Shown: positions 23,819-37,144 of the stretch, in pieces
Numbering within the stretch: position 1 is the stretch's first letter
Layout of the letters: each line of letters starts with the position of its first letter
From: Sclerotinia nivalis
Taxonomy: Eukaryota > Ascomycota > Leotiomycetes > Helotiales > Sclerotiniaceae
Length of the DNA: 64,000 bases
Reading direction: 5' to 3'
Assembly: GCA_029531795.1 (NCBI GenBank)
Contig: JAPEIS010000011.1
Location: forward strand, 1,922,001-1,986,000
Notes under the pieces: model-generated
What the model saw: the letters and a program-made list of their open reading frames with translations, nothing else
What the model was told of the DNA's origin: nothing
Database searches by the model: none
Position numbers and translations under genes: made by a program

Positions 23819-25596
23819 GAGGATAAAGTTATTGGTGACTGATCCCGCCCATGAGCCGGCGAGAAAGGGTATAGGCGCTGGGTAGTTTTTGTGGGGGAAA
23901 GGGAAACTCAAGAATTTCCAACGTATGACGAATGCTGTCGTTCGTTACCTGGGAATGTGGATTAGTAAATGCGAGACTTTTACAGAACATTTAAGAAACA
24001 AAAATTGCTTAGCGACCACTCTACTGAATAGAGTATTGAAAAATTGTAATGTTAAATCGGCCAGGAAAGTTCTGCACCCACTTTTTTTTGACCATGCCTT
24101 TTTTTAACAATCAAGTAAGCATACATATTTGCTTAACATTGCGGCGGACGGGATGAGCTGAATCTTCATTTGAACGTGTATGAATGTATCTAGGCGCACC
24201 GATAACTTTATGAAGCGAGTAATGTTGGATATTACGTCTTTTCCGAATGAGTAATTGATGCATAGTAGTTCATGACTTTTGACGGAAGTTTTTTGATTGT
24301 GGGAGAATTCCAATCATGATGCAAGTGATTCAGTGATAGAATTGCAAGCATGAAACAAGTCAATGAAATGGATGGAAAGCTGAGCAGTCTTCCGGTAACA
24401 TAATCCGTAAACATATATACAATATCTCCACATTTCACTCAAAATATCTGGAGAATTAGGCTCCGCAAGAAAGAGCGTCGAGAATTTAAAGAAAAGTGGA
24501 AGACAAGAACGAATTTTCATGGGGCAGTAGTTGATGGATTGATAATGAACAAAAAATGTATAACATTCAATTTTCGATTCTTGCATTGGTATGGAGCTTA
24601 CTTTTAATTTGAACATTTCTAACCTAGCTGTAAGTATACGTTCAAAAAGTGATCTCATATCCTAAATCCAGAAGGGGAGTACACTAGCACCATAGCATCC
24701 ATGGTTAATTTAGCCTCTAGAAACAAGAGCCTCAACACCAACCGATCGAAAGTCAGCCCACAAAACCTCTATCTTCATAATCCCTAAAAAGAACCATCAA
24801 ACCCCGTCAAGTCCCCAGCTCGCACGAAATTAATTTCCCAGAAAAGAACCCCGCGCAGGACCTAAATATCACGTGTCCCAACAGGACACGCGGTGCGCCT
24901 ACCTCACATACATCACACAAGCATCGCGCCGATAGGGGATTTATCAATTAGCCAACTTTTGAAAATTTCCGATTCTCGTGTAGCTAATATAGATAGGAGA
25001 AAAGCAGTAAGACTGGAAGTATCATTTGATGTGTAGATGAAATTGTTCATCGGAAATTTAAAATTGATACTGTCAATCACAGTCAATTCCTGCTGACACA
25101 GAAGGGATCGGGACTTTGATAGTGCTTTTGCTCCATAGTTTTCATTCCGTTTGGGTTGATATCAATGTAATTTTCCAAATAATTTATCATTGTTTCCCAT
25201 GCAAGTGTACAGTACGAGACGACCTCATGAAGAAGATATTGTGTACTGCATCCCACTTACTCGAGCAAAGCTTCTTAAGCCGGTGGGTAACACGCATAAC
25301 ATATGGGACGATATCGAACATATTCGGGGAAAAGCTATGGTACATTATGTGTACATACCCAATAGAGTATCAGTCCAACAGCCCACTCAGTAGCTCATCT
25401 AGGAAATTCCCACTGTATGACAATAACAAACAGAACCGATTGATAACTGTATTAGTGTACTACCTTAACACCAACGCCAATTACCAGGCAGTCACCGCCG
25501 ATCCATTCTTCTCGCTAATTTTGTCTTTTCATATATTGTTACTAGTAGCATGGCGAGTCTCATCGAAGTACGTAGGACTTAATTTTAAAACCACTT
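23819..25596. other. Gene-poor spacer
   Basis: 3' ends of the flanking convergent genes and AT-rich DNA. Several overlapping minus-strand frames at 24104-24658 have no features of genes. Confidence 0.45.
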
Positions 25597-26645
25597 CTAG
25601 GCCATTTGTTCCTTGGACTTCTGTCTCTCGCTTGCACCTTTAATCAAAGTGCTAAGGTCACCCACTGGGATTTGGAATGGAAAGTCTAGCGCCGCCAGCA
25701 TGATAGCAAAAAAGATCCACCAACCCGCCAGTGATGTCACAAAAAGAGTCGCACCAGCCGCAATCTGCAATCTGCCTGCTAGTGCCAATTGACCTGCATC
25801 CGTATTGCCGATACCATTTGCAATGTGCCAATGTGTTGCCAACAAAAGTGCAAAGGCGACAACCAATGTAAAGAAGATTATTACAAAAACAACATTTGTG
25901 CGTAGAGAACAGACGAGATACATGAGACAAAGGACACCCATAAAGATAAGAAAGAATGCGAAGGAGGCGTTAAACCCAACAGTTTGGAGACCATCGGCTG
26001 CAGTACCACCGGGAGGAGCGTAAAGACCATATGCGCCGTAGAAAGGCTGTAGTGTGGAGGCAAATGTAAGCCAGAAGGCACCGAAGGAGATGAAAACCAC
26101 AAAGGGGAAAGTGTTGCCGAGAATAAATTCGAGAAAGCCGCCAACAATCATAAGGAGTCCACCAAAGAAGTAATAGGAACCACTAAGGATGGGTAAGTTG
26201 ACATGTCAAAGTAGGATCAGTAAGATAATCAAGACACCTACATTCCAGCCGCACCATTACCACCTGCTCCACGCCAGCCCATGAGATCACATGATAATGG
26301 TGAGAGGGAGATTAGAAACCCAATTATTGCGCTGCATACTCTGTTAGGCTGGAGACTTCAAAGCTACAGGGGATGGACATACACTGGAGTAGGATTTCCA
26401 AAGGTTTTCCTTAAATCACCTTTCACGGCGTTTTGTGGAGAGAGATAAATCTTTTCGAACAGTTCTGGACTGATACTGATACTACCAGCTGTCCTGATCC
26501 TCTTTAATGCGACATCTGAACCCATTGAAATATCATTCATATGATACGAATTGCTGCCGTCTCCATAGTGATTGCTATTCTGCGAAAAATCCTTTTCCAG
26601 AGGAACACCATTCGAATTTGCCTGGGGGTTCAACTCGGTTGCCAT
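25597..26645 (-). CDS. GPR1/FUN34/YaaH-family acetate transporter
   Basis: Rebuilt as complement(join(25597..26182, 26242..26331, 26383..26645)), 312 aa; introns of 51 and 59 nt, phases consistent. About 85 polar N-terminal residues precede the family signature GNPTPVAIIGF and then six hydrophobic helices (LSPLSCDLMGWRGAGG, YYFFGGLLMIVGGFLEFILG, FVVFISFGAFW and on). Relatives such as yeast Ady2/Ato1 and Aspergillus AcpA move acetate (and ammonium) across the plasma membrane and are often induced by acetate and repressed by glucose; that regulation is family knowledge. Complete and of normal length. Confidence 0.9.
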
Positions 26646-29175
26646 GCTAAAAGTGTTTTATGATAACAGAAGAGTATTGATTGATAAAATAAGAGTAAAT
26701 GACACTGACTGATGCAAGCAAAGATAATGAGACTGTGTGAAAGCAAATTATGAACATGGGAAGTCGAGTATTATGTACATATTACAACATGTACTAATAA
26801 GTTTTCTCCGCACTCGCCCCAGACCCTTTTAATCCTGAAGATCAGCGTACAGAAGGGCTCACACTTTAAAGCTCTTGTAAATATTGGGAGTAGCTGTCCA
26901 GGTCCAGACTAGTGGGTGAACACTAAAGCCCTTGGGGGTGTCGAGTGGGCGGCAAGTTTGGAAAGAAACTTCTTGTACTAAGATATTATTGGTGTAGAGA
27001 CATTTAAGGTAGGAGCGCTGAGATCCGTATTGGTATAGCGAACTGCTTACACGGCGTATCTAAACAAGGATATACAATTCCCCGAATTGTATCAAACATC
27101 TGATTGCCACCTACTTTGTCTGTGTGAAGCGGGCTTGATTTTGCATCAGTGACTGATGCGATAATAATGAAAGAGTTGTGCTTTTTTTTGAAATCGTCGT
27201 CATATGAAGGAAGTATGGCATGTGCAAATCGTCCCAGTTCCGTGTATATGCTGGGTTATACGTAGTAAATAAGCTTTCCGGTCAAGTGGAAGCACACGGA
27301 CATACGGTATCAGATAAAATTATGCAGTTAATACTAGAAGCCAAGAATGCGGGGAAAAGACGCGGACCTTAACCCAACTTCGAGTTACCCGGAAATCTGG
27401 GTGGTTTGCCATTGGTCGCGGAGAAGGCGTATTGGGATACAAAGCTGCAAGAAAATGGTTATTGACTGACACCGGATATCAATTCTTGGAGGTTGAATCA
27501 TTAAGTTGGCAACAGCTGATATAAAGCTCCTCGATGTTTCGAGGAGACATCGTGATTTGGCCAAAAAGAATGGTCCACGAGAGTTGATGTCATAATTTCA
27601 AGCCATATGGTGATTTCGGCAGCGTGTCCGTACTCCTTGACAACTGTCAAACTTCTGAATATTGTACTTATACCATACTATCCTGACGAAGAAACGAACG
27701 GTGGAGCAACTCCACCCCAAGATTTCTACCCACACCAAAGTCTTAATTTCTTCTCATTTTGTTCGGTTCGCTTGAAAATCGTAGCATGCCGTAGAGTTTG
27801 CAAAGCCACGCGATCATTTATGCACTATATGCCTGGACTAAGGAACTTTTCCCAAAAGCTAGCAGCGTCAAGCTAATATCCTTGGGTTGTACCTTTTACC
27901 GGGAATGGCAACCCAGTAGTGCCGAATCTTCATGGAAGGGACGAAAGTTGACTCGAAAGACATCTCTCTGGTGGCGTGGGTTAGGTGCATTCACTCTCAC
28001 TCGTCAGGTAGTAAGGGTCGGCCGCCGCCTCCATTGACACGTCTGATTGTACTACAACCTCTGATTAGAGTGGCAATCGAGCGTATTTAAATAAGACGGT
28101 CATTGGAATAAGAGTGCGTACGACAAATAGCAATGCTTGTCACACGTGAGATGTGTTATGTACGCTATTGTGATCGACATTAACCATTGAATCCAGGTAG
28201 TTCGAATTTCAAAATGGGATATTCAAGACCTCGGACGTGATTGCCCCACGCCGTATTTGGTGTGATATGACAGATGAAGAGAATGGTTTGACCCGGCTTA
28301 AGAGTTTTCGAGTATCTATCTTGCCTCCGGAAAGGTTGGCCTGGTTCCCAGAAGTCCAAAGTTGAAGATTTTGTCGTACGTTGTTGAAAATTGTGCGGAA
28401 TTGAAACTGACAAATCTACCGTTTGCTAATGCCGCTCTAGCAATCGAATTCGGCAGGGTCTCGTGATCAGAACAAAAAGGTTGGTTGTTTTATATCATTC
28501 AATTGAAAATCACTCTGAAAATCTGAAATTATGATACACAGGCAATAACACATAGGGATTTCGAGCTGAATGGACGTATCACGTGATCAAATGTCAACTG
28601 GATCTACGACTTCCACCGGCCACAGAACAAATTTACCTGCGGGTGATTCTGGCTATCTGAGTATTTCAGACCAATCCTTCAAGATATATTATCATTTGAA
28701 AATACTAATATACTCGAAGTTTCATCTAATATCTACCAAATTCCAAAGAATGGTGCTAAAATCGTATTAAAGACCTCTTTCCGGCCAATTTATGTCCAGC
28801 GAGACCGAAGAAAACTCCAAGTTGATCAAGCACGGTGACTAACTTACATATATCGGTCAAAATGCAACTGAAAAGAAATAATAAACCACCGAAAGGCTTC
28901 CATATTTTGCCGTCCTAAAGTCACTCCGCTTTCTCCATCTTAACTCCACCATCAAACCTTCATGCATGCTGAGTAAGAAGGAAAGACACGATTCGAGGAA
29001 TGAGGAAAGGAGCTTTTTCATTCACTATCGCAAACGTACAGATCGTATCGTGCCCAAGTTTGGAACTCCTTCCTCTCTACTTCAACCCATTCTCTTCCTA
29101 CTCTTCCTAAATTCCACTCCTTCCTGCTCGCTCAATCTCATGTCAAACTGCCAAATCAACCCCATCAATACCACC
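26646..29175. other. Gene-poor spacer
   Basis: About 2.5 kb. Includes the promoter of the acetate-transporter gene. Frames at 27607-28037 (plus) and 28180-28413 (minus) were examined; neither resembles a known family. Confidence 0.4.
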
Positions 29176-30190
29176 TCCATCTCCTGATATTCAAAGTAAT
29201 TCCCTGCACAACTTGTTCTTCCAGTCCCAAACGGGCGATTGCTATTGGGTAATATGCTACATTCTCACCCACTCCTTCAAGCCACCATTCGGACCAAAAA
29301 AACGGATGGATCTTCGAAGTATTCTTCCTCGTGATGAATACTATAGGCAGAGACTCCAACTGTAACTCCAGCAGAAACGTACTGACCATTGATAACTCTT
29401 CCACCATTCACTACTTCTCTTGGTATATTTGCTCCGACGTCGGGCAAAAGTCGCATTACCTCATCAATACATGCAGTGAGATATTTATATTCATCTAGGT
29501 TTCCATCAACTTTTTATATCATTCATCTCGGTCCAGGTCTCTATTTTCCTCCTTCAGATACTTGTAACCACAGGGATAATGAAGAAGATGGAAAACTTTT
29601 GCTTTTGGATTTGATGCAGTGGTATCCATATCGGCAATAATGAGAGCACCAGCTTCAGCGGTTAATGTTTCTTGGTTGAAAGTGTGTCCAGTCTCTTGAT
29701 CTTGAGCTGCAAGAAGTGTAGCAAATATGTCTGGATGGGATAGATTCATTCCTTGTCTTATACCTAGACCGTCTGAAATTTGCCGAGAGTAGAAAACTTC
29801 TCAGCACCATGGATAAAGTATGGTGGGATCAATTTTAAAAGTCCAAGTTTCTCGATACGCATGTATCCTAGCTATTGCTTGCGACTATTTTAGCATCGGT
29901 TTCTGTATAACTTTGGTTGATGTGAGGATACTTTACAGTGTTCATTGCAAGATCTGGTTCAGACAGAAGGCCTGTCATATGACGCATCACGATTTTCCTC
30001 ATCGTCCTATATCCCCAAATCACGACCGAACGTCACATCACCCATATTGACTGCTTGCAGATATGTCAAAGCTTATGAAATATCGAGTGGCTCAGTCCAT
30101 TCGCGTGGATGTTTTCCCGCGTTTGCTTTCTTGAAGATAATCGGAAAATTGTCGAGTGTTTTGATAGGACCGACGCATCACGGTTAAAGC
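29176..30190 (-). pseudogene. Cytochrome P450 relic
   Basis: Minus-strand pieces in several frames reconstruct the back half of a fungal class II P450. HPDIFATLLAAQDQETG and LTAEAGALIIADMDTTAS is the I-helix region (ADMDTT in place of AGxDTT). Then ACIDEVMRLLPDVG is the K-helix (ExxR degraded), and IPREVVNGGR, VSAYSIHHEEEYFEDPSVFL leads to a heme-loop remnant FGTGRTSCAG followed by YFEYQEMEVVL. At least four frame changes or stops (for example after FLVRMV) break it. Possible N-terminal remnants extend to about 30190. It resembles the isotrichodermin C-15 hydroxylase-like fungal P450s. Certainly non-functional. Confidence 0.8.
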
Positions 30191-32894
30191 TCTAAATCCA
30201 CAAGCGATGGAAGGATACAGAATCTCTTGAGCGTGTGTATCTTCTCATTGGAGATGGGGCTTTGAAGAACTAGGGGTATACGGCGTAAAGGTTAGACTTC
30301 TGCGTGTTGCCTGCGGAAGTATAGATATCTTGAAGAGCGATGGTGCTGTTAGAAGATAATCGATTGTTCCAACTCGTATAATAAGTCCTAGGCATATTGT
30401 TAGCGATAATTCTTGGGCAAAGGAGAAGCTGCAGGCTACTGAATACGCACCATAGATCTGATGAATACGATATTTACCGGCGACCCCGCTTTATAATCCG
30501 TCCTACCTACAACCATTTAAGAAAGGAAGATACGTCTAAGCAGTGTCACATGGATCTTAATGCAACACAGTATTCCAAACGAGATGCAAGCATTGATTGA
30601 TCGCACCATCACCATTGAAGATTACCGTATCAAACTGCACTACAACTCTATCTGGTAAATTCAACAATATCTCAAAACAACGGATACTTTAAGCAAGCAT
30701 GACAACAATCGAGCTCAAACAGTTGATCATTCATTTCTCCACCCCCTTGAAAATCTCAAGGCTCTTGGAAAATAAATACCAAAAAGGAATAATCTAAACA
30801 CCCGACAATCTCCAAGTCTATCCATCACCGCCCACGATGCTCCGCTAGCCAACTTTAAACTAATCTCTAGCCTAACCATAACAGCCACCGCCACTTGCCA
30901 ACTCCTTCTCCATGTTAGCAGACTACAAGTCCTTTCCCTGCATCTGTCTCCATGTCTCTAGATCCCGAGCCCGGACTGTAACATATAATCGCGCCTAGCA
31001 TCCGTATGCATAGCTTTCTCATGTCGATAACAGCCTAGTCAAAGCCTACTGATTGTACCAAGCAGTGGTACACAAAGCCGCCTTGTTGCCCTCACTCAGT
31101 AGCATTCCAATTCCTTGACCGTAAATAAGCATCCTGTTGGTCGAAATGTGAAAAGCTTAATGAAACCATCCTAGATCAGGTCAGGACCTCTGTCTCGCTA
31201 GCGTAAAATCCGGAGAACTGGCATGTTTTTCACTTGCCATCAACGAAAGCATTTGTATCATAGTGAGTTGCTTCATGGAGCCGATATACTGTAGGATGTC
31301 ACTTATTATAACAAATAGATATTCCTCGCGGAACACTATCATTATTCAGTACATAATTCAGGAAGGCATGGGTTATTGGATTTGAGTGTATGTGTCAGGG
31401 TAAACTTATCTCACATGTGTTTGTGCTCTATACTGGCTGGTACAGCAGGTGTCTACCTGAAGCCACTGATATTGTCTGCTGGTACAGCTGCAATATTTCT
31501 TCAGTACCAACGAAAGATTGTAGAATCATCACTCGGTCACTCGATTCCATGATTGATCTCTACACAAGAATATAATGATATGCTCGAAATCCTATCCGGA
31601 GCACAACATGGAGAATACATATGTAATGACTCACTAAAGGATAGAAATAACTACCCATTCTAGACTCGCCGAACGCATAATTCTGGGTGGGGCAAGAGCA
31701 CAGAACCAAACAATCGGACGTACGAAAGTACCGTAATTAGCGAACGCAAATCATAGCCGAGAATCGACTGACTGCGGTGAACATGTATATCATCATTAAA
31801 ACCATGTTGATTGAGACATCAAAGTCTTAGCGCCATCCACTTGTGCACACCTTATGAGAACAGGGAGAACATGACGCCAGGGCTCCTAATAGTCCAGACC
31901 GCGTTCATAATTTTAATGTTTGAAAAGCTGTGTCATTCAGGATAACCTCATGCTTCAGTTAAACTTTTAACCTATCAAATGGGCTCAGCAATTCAATGAA
32001 TCTGAATGTATCAAATAAGTTTGATTTCTCAAACCTATTTAGAAATCAAGCATCTTGCGTCGAGACATTCAGCCCGGACATTTTGGATGCCTTAAATTGC
32101 CGTAGGTACCAGGTGATAAAGTAGCACGTGCTTGTCTGCCTTGTATAAATCCTGAAGGTGACGCACAGGAAAGAATGGTAGGAAGAGTGGTGAGTAGCCG
32201 CTGGGCTGTAAGGTGACGATCATCATTTTTTAGCCCCCATGGGCCAAGACACAGCAACCTCGCGCGAGCAGTCCAAAAGGAGGAACCTGTGTATCATCAG
32301 GTAACTATTTTGGAAAGTGGAGCTCATGCAAATTGAAAATGGTTTGGATGAATCGCTTGTATTAACCCAACAGAGATAAGAGAAGTAAAGAGCCTCCTCA
32401 TCTGCATAAAATGATATGGAAGACAGCACTCCCTCGCCTCGCCCGATTCACCTGAGGGAACTCCGTGAATTAGTGGGCACTCGACCGACGTATGTCATGA
32501 CCCCCAAGCTTCAGCTCTGCGGTCGTAAATTATTGCTTATCTTCCAAGCTTCTTGAATATGAAAAGACTGGTACGGACGGAGCCATGTTGGATGGAAGTG
32601 AAAAGTAAGAATCGACAAAGTTCAAATAAACATAACGGAACACTGCCCGTAGCCAAAAAATGTCTAGTGCTGACATGACACCCTGTTCTTTCGCTTCTTA
32701 TACGCGAATTCAGCTCCGTTTTGTTGATCAAATCACTTGTCCCGCAAGACCCCCCACTTATCCGGGAACAATGCTTCAAATAAAGGGATTTAACAAAAGT
32801 AAATGTTTTGATCTTATGTTAATGAAAAGAAGGATGCAAAATTGAAGGATGAAAAAGTAAATGTAAAATCAACAAGAAGAGCTAATTATCAAAA
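30191..32894. other. Gene-poor spacer
   Basis: 2.7 kb AT-rich DNA with no supportable gene. Confidence 0.4.
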
Positions 32895-32992
32895 CGACAC
32901 CTGAGTGATTCGAACACTCGCTCCCGAGGGAAATGCCTGACTCTGTGTGATACAATAGCAGGGCATCGCGTTAACCACTCCGCCAAAGTGCC
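32895..32992 (-). tRNA. tRNA-Ser(GCU) with intron
   Basis: The minus strand folds as a type II tRNA. The acceptor stem GGCACTT pairs with AGGTGTC (two G-U pairs), with discriminator G73 as expected for serine. The D arm carries GGAGTGGTTAA (A box). The anticodon stem ATGCC/GGCAT encloses loop CTGCTAA with anticodon GCT. A variable arm (TCCC/GGGA) and T arm GAGTG-TTCGAAT-CACTC (B box) follow. A 17-nt intron (TTGTATCACACAGAGTC) sits one base after the anticodon, the canonical position. A TTTT terminator lies directly downstream (32891-32894). Reads AGC/AGU codons. Confidence 0.93.
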
Positions 32993-34771
32993 AATCATGT
33001 GATACCCGCGCAATTCAAGAAATATATACTGGAAACGCACATCGAGAAGCAAGGAGAACCAGAGGCGATAAGGCTAGAGGAGTTTGCTAGTTTTGAGGGA
33101 ATGAATACCTAGCTCATTGTTAATCACCAAAGAAGGCTTACCTCCGGAGGATTCCGAGGATATTTAGAGTCTCAGGAGTGCGCGGTTGACTTTCGCTGGG
33201 TATGTCCCACCACTTGACTCATATCGCAGGTTCTTCACATTCCGCACGTTATATGTTTTAATTCACGGCAAAAAATTTATGGTGCCAATACCTTGCCGAA
33301 GCTTTACCGGACCACCATCATCGAGACCAATGCCCCTACAAACTGATAACAGTGAGCATTTACTCCTTTGATACCATCTCATGTCTCTCATCTTTGTCTC
33401 TGGCCGCGATTTCTTCCACGGGGATTGGATGCAGCAACTGCTTTTGACTATACCATATGGTATTTGCCTTCATGAGGTCCTGCTCTCGCTTGACGCGAGC
33501 ACTTGGATTGATGAATCCGTGTTCTTTCATTGCATAATAACAGCAATGTGGGTAGCATCTCTACCCCGCAGTTGTTTAACGTTCAAGGGCCTTTTTAACC
33601 TGATAACCCCAACACAACAAACTACCCGCGTCGATTCATGTCTCTTATTCAAACATTGGGGCCGATTTAAGGGCCTGAAATAAGGTTCCGGAGGTACAAG
33701 ATTGTAACCCTTTCATTTGCGTTGGACTTGACTCGACAAAGGATAAAATTCTCTTGGATCGCAGCCCATTTGTGTTTGAATTAAGCGCCAGCAATATATG
33801 GATTCATTTTCGGATCCTTGGAGGATATAAATCAAAGTGCCAACACAGACCATCGGGTATTTACCGTGGACCCGTTAGTGCTCATCCTACAAGGCAGGAC
33901 CCCAAAAAAATAATAGCAATAGCCACATATCCATGCTGCCAATGCATCATCCAGAAAGTGCCTGGCCGCAGTCCATTCATTTTCGGTCGTCATCTAGATG
34001 GATAGATGGGGGGGTAATTTTCGATATGATGGTCAAAAGGTGTCAAAATCCATGTGTTATGAAGATCACGGCGGAAAAATTCAGTACAAAATTTGTTGGT
34101 TCTTATGAAAAAACGCAAGATCCATCTGTGCTTCATTCATAGTTTCAACGTCGGAAAAATTGGCAACAACAAAAGCCAACAGCTAAGATACCAATATTTA
34201 TTTTTATACTTGAGCTTGAGATTAAGGTTGGGCTAAGACTTCGGGACAGATACCTTGATCGGGCAATCATTCATAGCAGATAACCAAACCCATTTGAGGC
34301 TATCCAAAGGTGATCTTCTGGAACATATCCCCGCTGTTGTGACCATAGTGGGCCTATGTAGGACCTGGAATTCCTCCGCGTTGAGTACCATATTCATATT
34401 CTGGAGCCTGCTAAACGTGAATGCATCCACTAATCCAAGGTTAAGGATGGTGGCTCAGGCAAAGATGCGCATCAGTAGGATTATGATATGATTTTACCTG
34501 GTGTTTTACTTGCCGATAAGGTTTAATCTCTTTGGGGTAGACAACTACGTTCCGGACGTTTAAACCAACCCTGTCTAATGAAGTCTAAATTTTGTACTTT
34601 TTCCCTGGTTCTGGTGGACATAAAAATTGTATCGATAACTACCACACTTCCTCAAATATGATACTACACTACGGAAGTACACCACTTGACATTCAAATCT
34701 CTCAAACTTCCTGCTGGCCTCAATCACCCAAATCTGCAACCTGCTTTCAGCCAAGATCATATACACCGAAG
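32993..34771. other. Intergenic spacer
   Basis: 1.8 kb between the tRNA and the Zn2Cys6 regulator. Several open frames on both strands lack features; the right end is the regulator's promoter. Confidence 0.4.
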
Positions 34772-36847
34772 ATGTCACTAAGTCCTCCAGGAACTGCACA
34801 AACTCTAGGTTCTAATGGCATCAGGCGATATCGTAGGACGACAGCCTGTACAACATGTCGTAGTAGAAGAGTAAGTATTTATTGCTCAACCACAGTTGTA
34901 CATTGTGCTGATTTGACAATTCTAGGTGAAGTGTAGCCGTGAGAGGCCATCCTGCAAACAGTGTAAAAAGGGAGGGCGATCCTGTAGATATTTGAACAGC
35001 GAAATACCGGAATTCGAGTTCATTGAGGTGAATTTGCCGAGGATTCCGGCCACTAAAATACCATCAACTGATGTATTGAATGCAATCATCAAGAGAAAAT
35101 TCGAAATCAAACTACAAGCAACTGACCTGCCAGTGCGTGGAGTGACTCAAATACCATCGTCTCATTCCCTCAAAAAGACTCCTATAAATGACATCGATAC
35201 TACTTCCAATCGACCCGTTAGAAATATAGCCCTTACCCTGAGGGAACTGGGCGACGATTTTTTCTCCTATTTTCGGACTCAAGTTCCGGCACGAGAAGTT
35301 TGCGACCATTTTTTGGACATCTTTCTCGGAATACAATCTGCAGTGCCTATATGCCATATTGATACTCTCATAAATGACTACACCAACTTCTGGACCAATA
35401 TTTCGTCTGACACTTCCGTCGAATCTACACTACTCATGTTGGCTGTTTTATATTGTGGGGCTGCCAATTCTACCATAAATATTTCACAGTCGACGACATT
35501 ACACGATCTATACGAACATCTGTTGAATATAGTTGCTCTTCCAACATATCAGATACACCGAAGATCATCGGCCATTAAGCTCCTACAAGCGTACCTTCTT
35601 GTAAATACATTTCAAGCCCGCACGATATCCTCACCATTCGGATATGGATTCTTGCCTCCTGCAATTCGAATCGCCCATTCATTATATCTCCATTCCGAGA
35701 AGCCATGCCATAGTTTTGAAGTTCAAAAAGAAGTTGAGAAGAGAATTTGGTGGCATTTGTTGTTTTTAGATCTCCAGTCAACGATTACGACAGGTGCACG
35801 TTCATCAATACCTAGGAATGGGTACACAACCAGTATTTCTTTACCTATTGACAAAATCGTTGGTCATACCCCTAGCCAAAGTCCAACTTTGCCAATGATG
35901 ATTGCCTTTCAAGGTCAATGTCAGTGGGTACATCGTATGCGCAACTGGATTAGAAAGATGCCAAATCAAGAGGATTTGATTCTTTTTGTCAAAATGATGG
36001 AGGATCTTCGAGGTCTATTGCCAGAAGGAAACGCAGAAAACCTAGGACCACGTGCATATCTGAATTTGTTGATTGATGATATATATTGCCTTCTTGGCTT
36101 GAACTTCTGTGAAGCAAGACAATTGCAGGACACTAGGTGGCGCCACAATATTGTCCGGTTTGTTATTACCAAAATTGCTTTTCCTCGTGCTGTTACTGAC
36201 AAATTTAACCCAGAGCTGCATGTTCATTTCTTCAAAACTACCTCTACCTATCCGATGCATCTTGTGAAGCACAATTTGGATGGGTCATTCCTGGTCTTCT
36301 ACAACCTCACCACGCTATATTTATCCTCCTGATGTATCTTAGCTCTTGCGCTTCCTCAGACGACGCCGATGCTAAATTATCAAAATCCCTCGTGGACAAA
36401 GTCTTCAACACTGAACTATCTACCCACAGATTTGTTGCCGGCCACGCCACTTTCGGGCCATCAAAGTTTACTCACTCTAGCTCTGCTCCTCCGTTATCTC
36501 ACGAGTTATATGGTCGGCCTCGCCAAGATATCCTTATCCTACTTTATAGAAAAATCCAAGCTAAATCTAGCCGGATCATATCAATATCAACATCTTCTCA
36601 CCCCTCCTCTCCAAGTATAGGAGTCCTACCACAGCCGGGAAATTTGGTCTCTCGAGGACTGAACAATACCGTAATATCCATTGAGAACCCCGCAAATAGG
36701 AACGAAGGAACTAAATGGATGGAATTGGTTACGGGAATGGACGTGGAAGACTGTGCGATTGACAGAGCGTTGGATGATATCATGAGAGGCGGACGAGATG
36801 TTTGGGATAAATGGGAAAGATTGATAGGAACGGTTTTCAAGTGCTGA
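34772..36847 (+). CDS. Zn2Cys6 transcription factor, interrupted by a one-base frameshift
   Basis: Exon 1 34772..34870, a 55-nt intron (GTAAGT donor), exon 2 from 34926. The Zn2Cys6 cluster straddles the intron with perfect CX2CX6CX6CX2CX6C spacing (residues about 27-54), preceded by basic residues. A fungal-specific regulatory domain follows (GFLPPAIRIAHSL, RIWWHLLFLDLQ, TTGARSSIPR). At about 36270 the first frame drifts off and stops at 36332, while the +2 frame continues the domain (AQFGWVIPGLLQPHHAIFIL) down to 36847. The sequence GTGAAGCACAA suggests one G is missing (AAG-GCA-CAA). No intron restores the frame in phase. The whole protein would be about 673 aa. Either a recent null allele or a base-call error. 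It is convergent with the MFS exporter, a common pairing of regulator and exporter, though target genes are not shown. Confidence 0.8.
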
Positions 36848-37144
36848 AGATCGCTGAACTATGAGATTCTTGGGGACGGACAAAGGACATCTGTGGCCGA
36901 CACGCATTTATGAGTTACCTAGGTCTAGGTCTAGCAGAAGAAAATAGTCGACGTACCAAGTTCCATCTATTATTATCATAATCTGGCTACGTACGCTGGC
37001 TTGACCTTTTGGCATTCAATTTAATTGATGTTAAATATGAATGGATTATCTTAATTACAATTTGCTATAGACCTAAAGTATTATGTGTGTGTGTATTATT
37101 TACTTTCCCCGGACCAACCCCAGAAAACGCCATATCCAACAATC

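Noticed and set aside
28180..28413. 77-aa minus-strand frame with a somewhat protein-like sequence
   Set aside because: No recognisable family, no neighbouring exon in phase, and flanked by stop-rich DNA.
36260..36370. An intron to reconcile the two frames of the Zn2Cys6 regulator
   Set aside because: Every GT-AG combination tried was out of phase or would delete the conserved segment that continues in the second frame.
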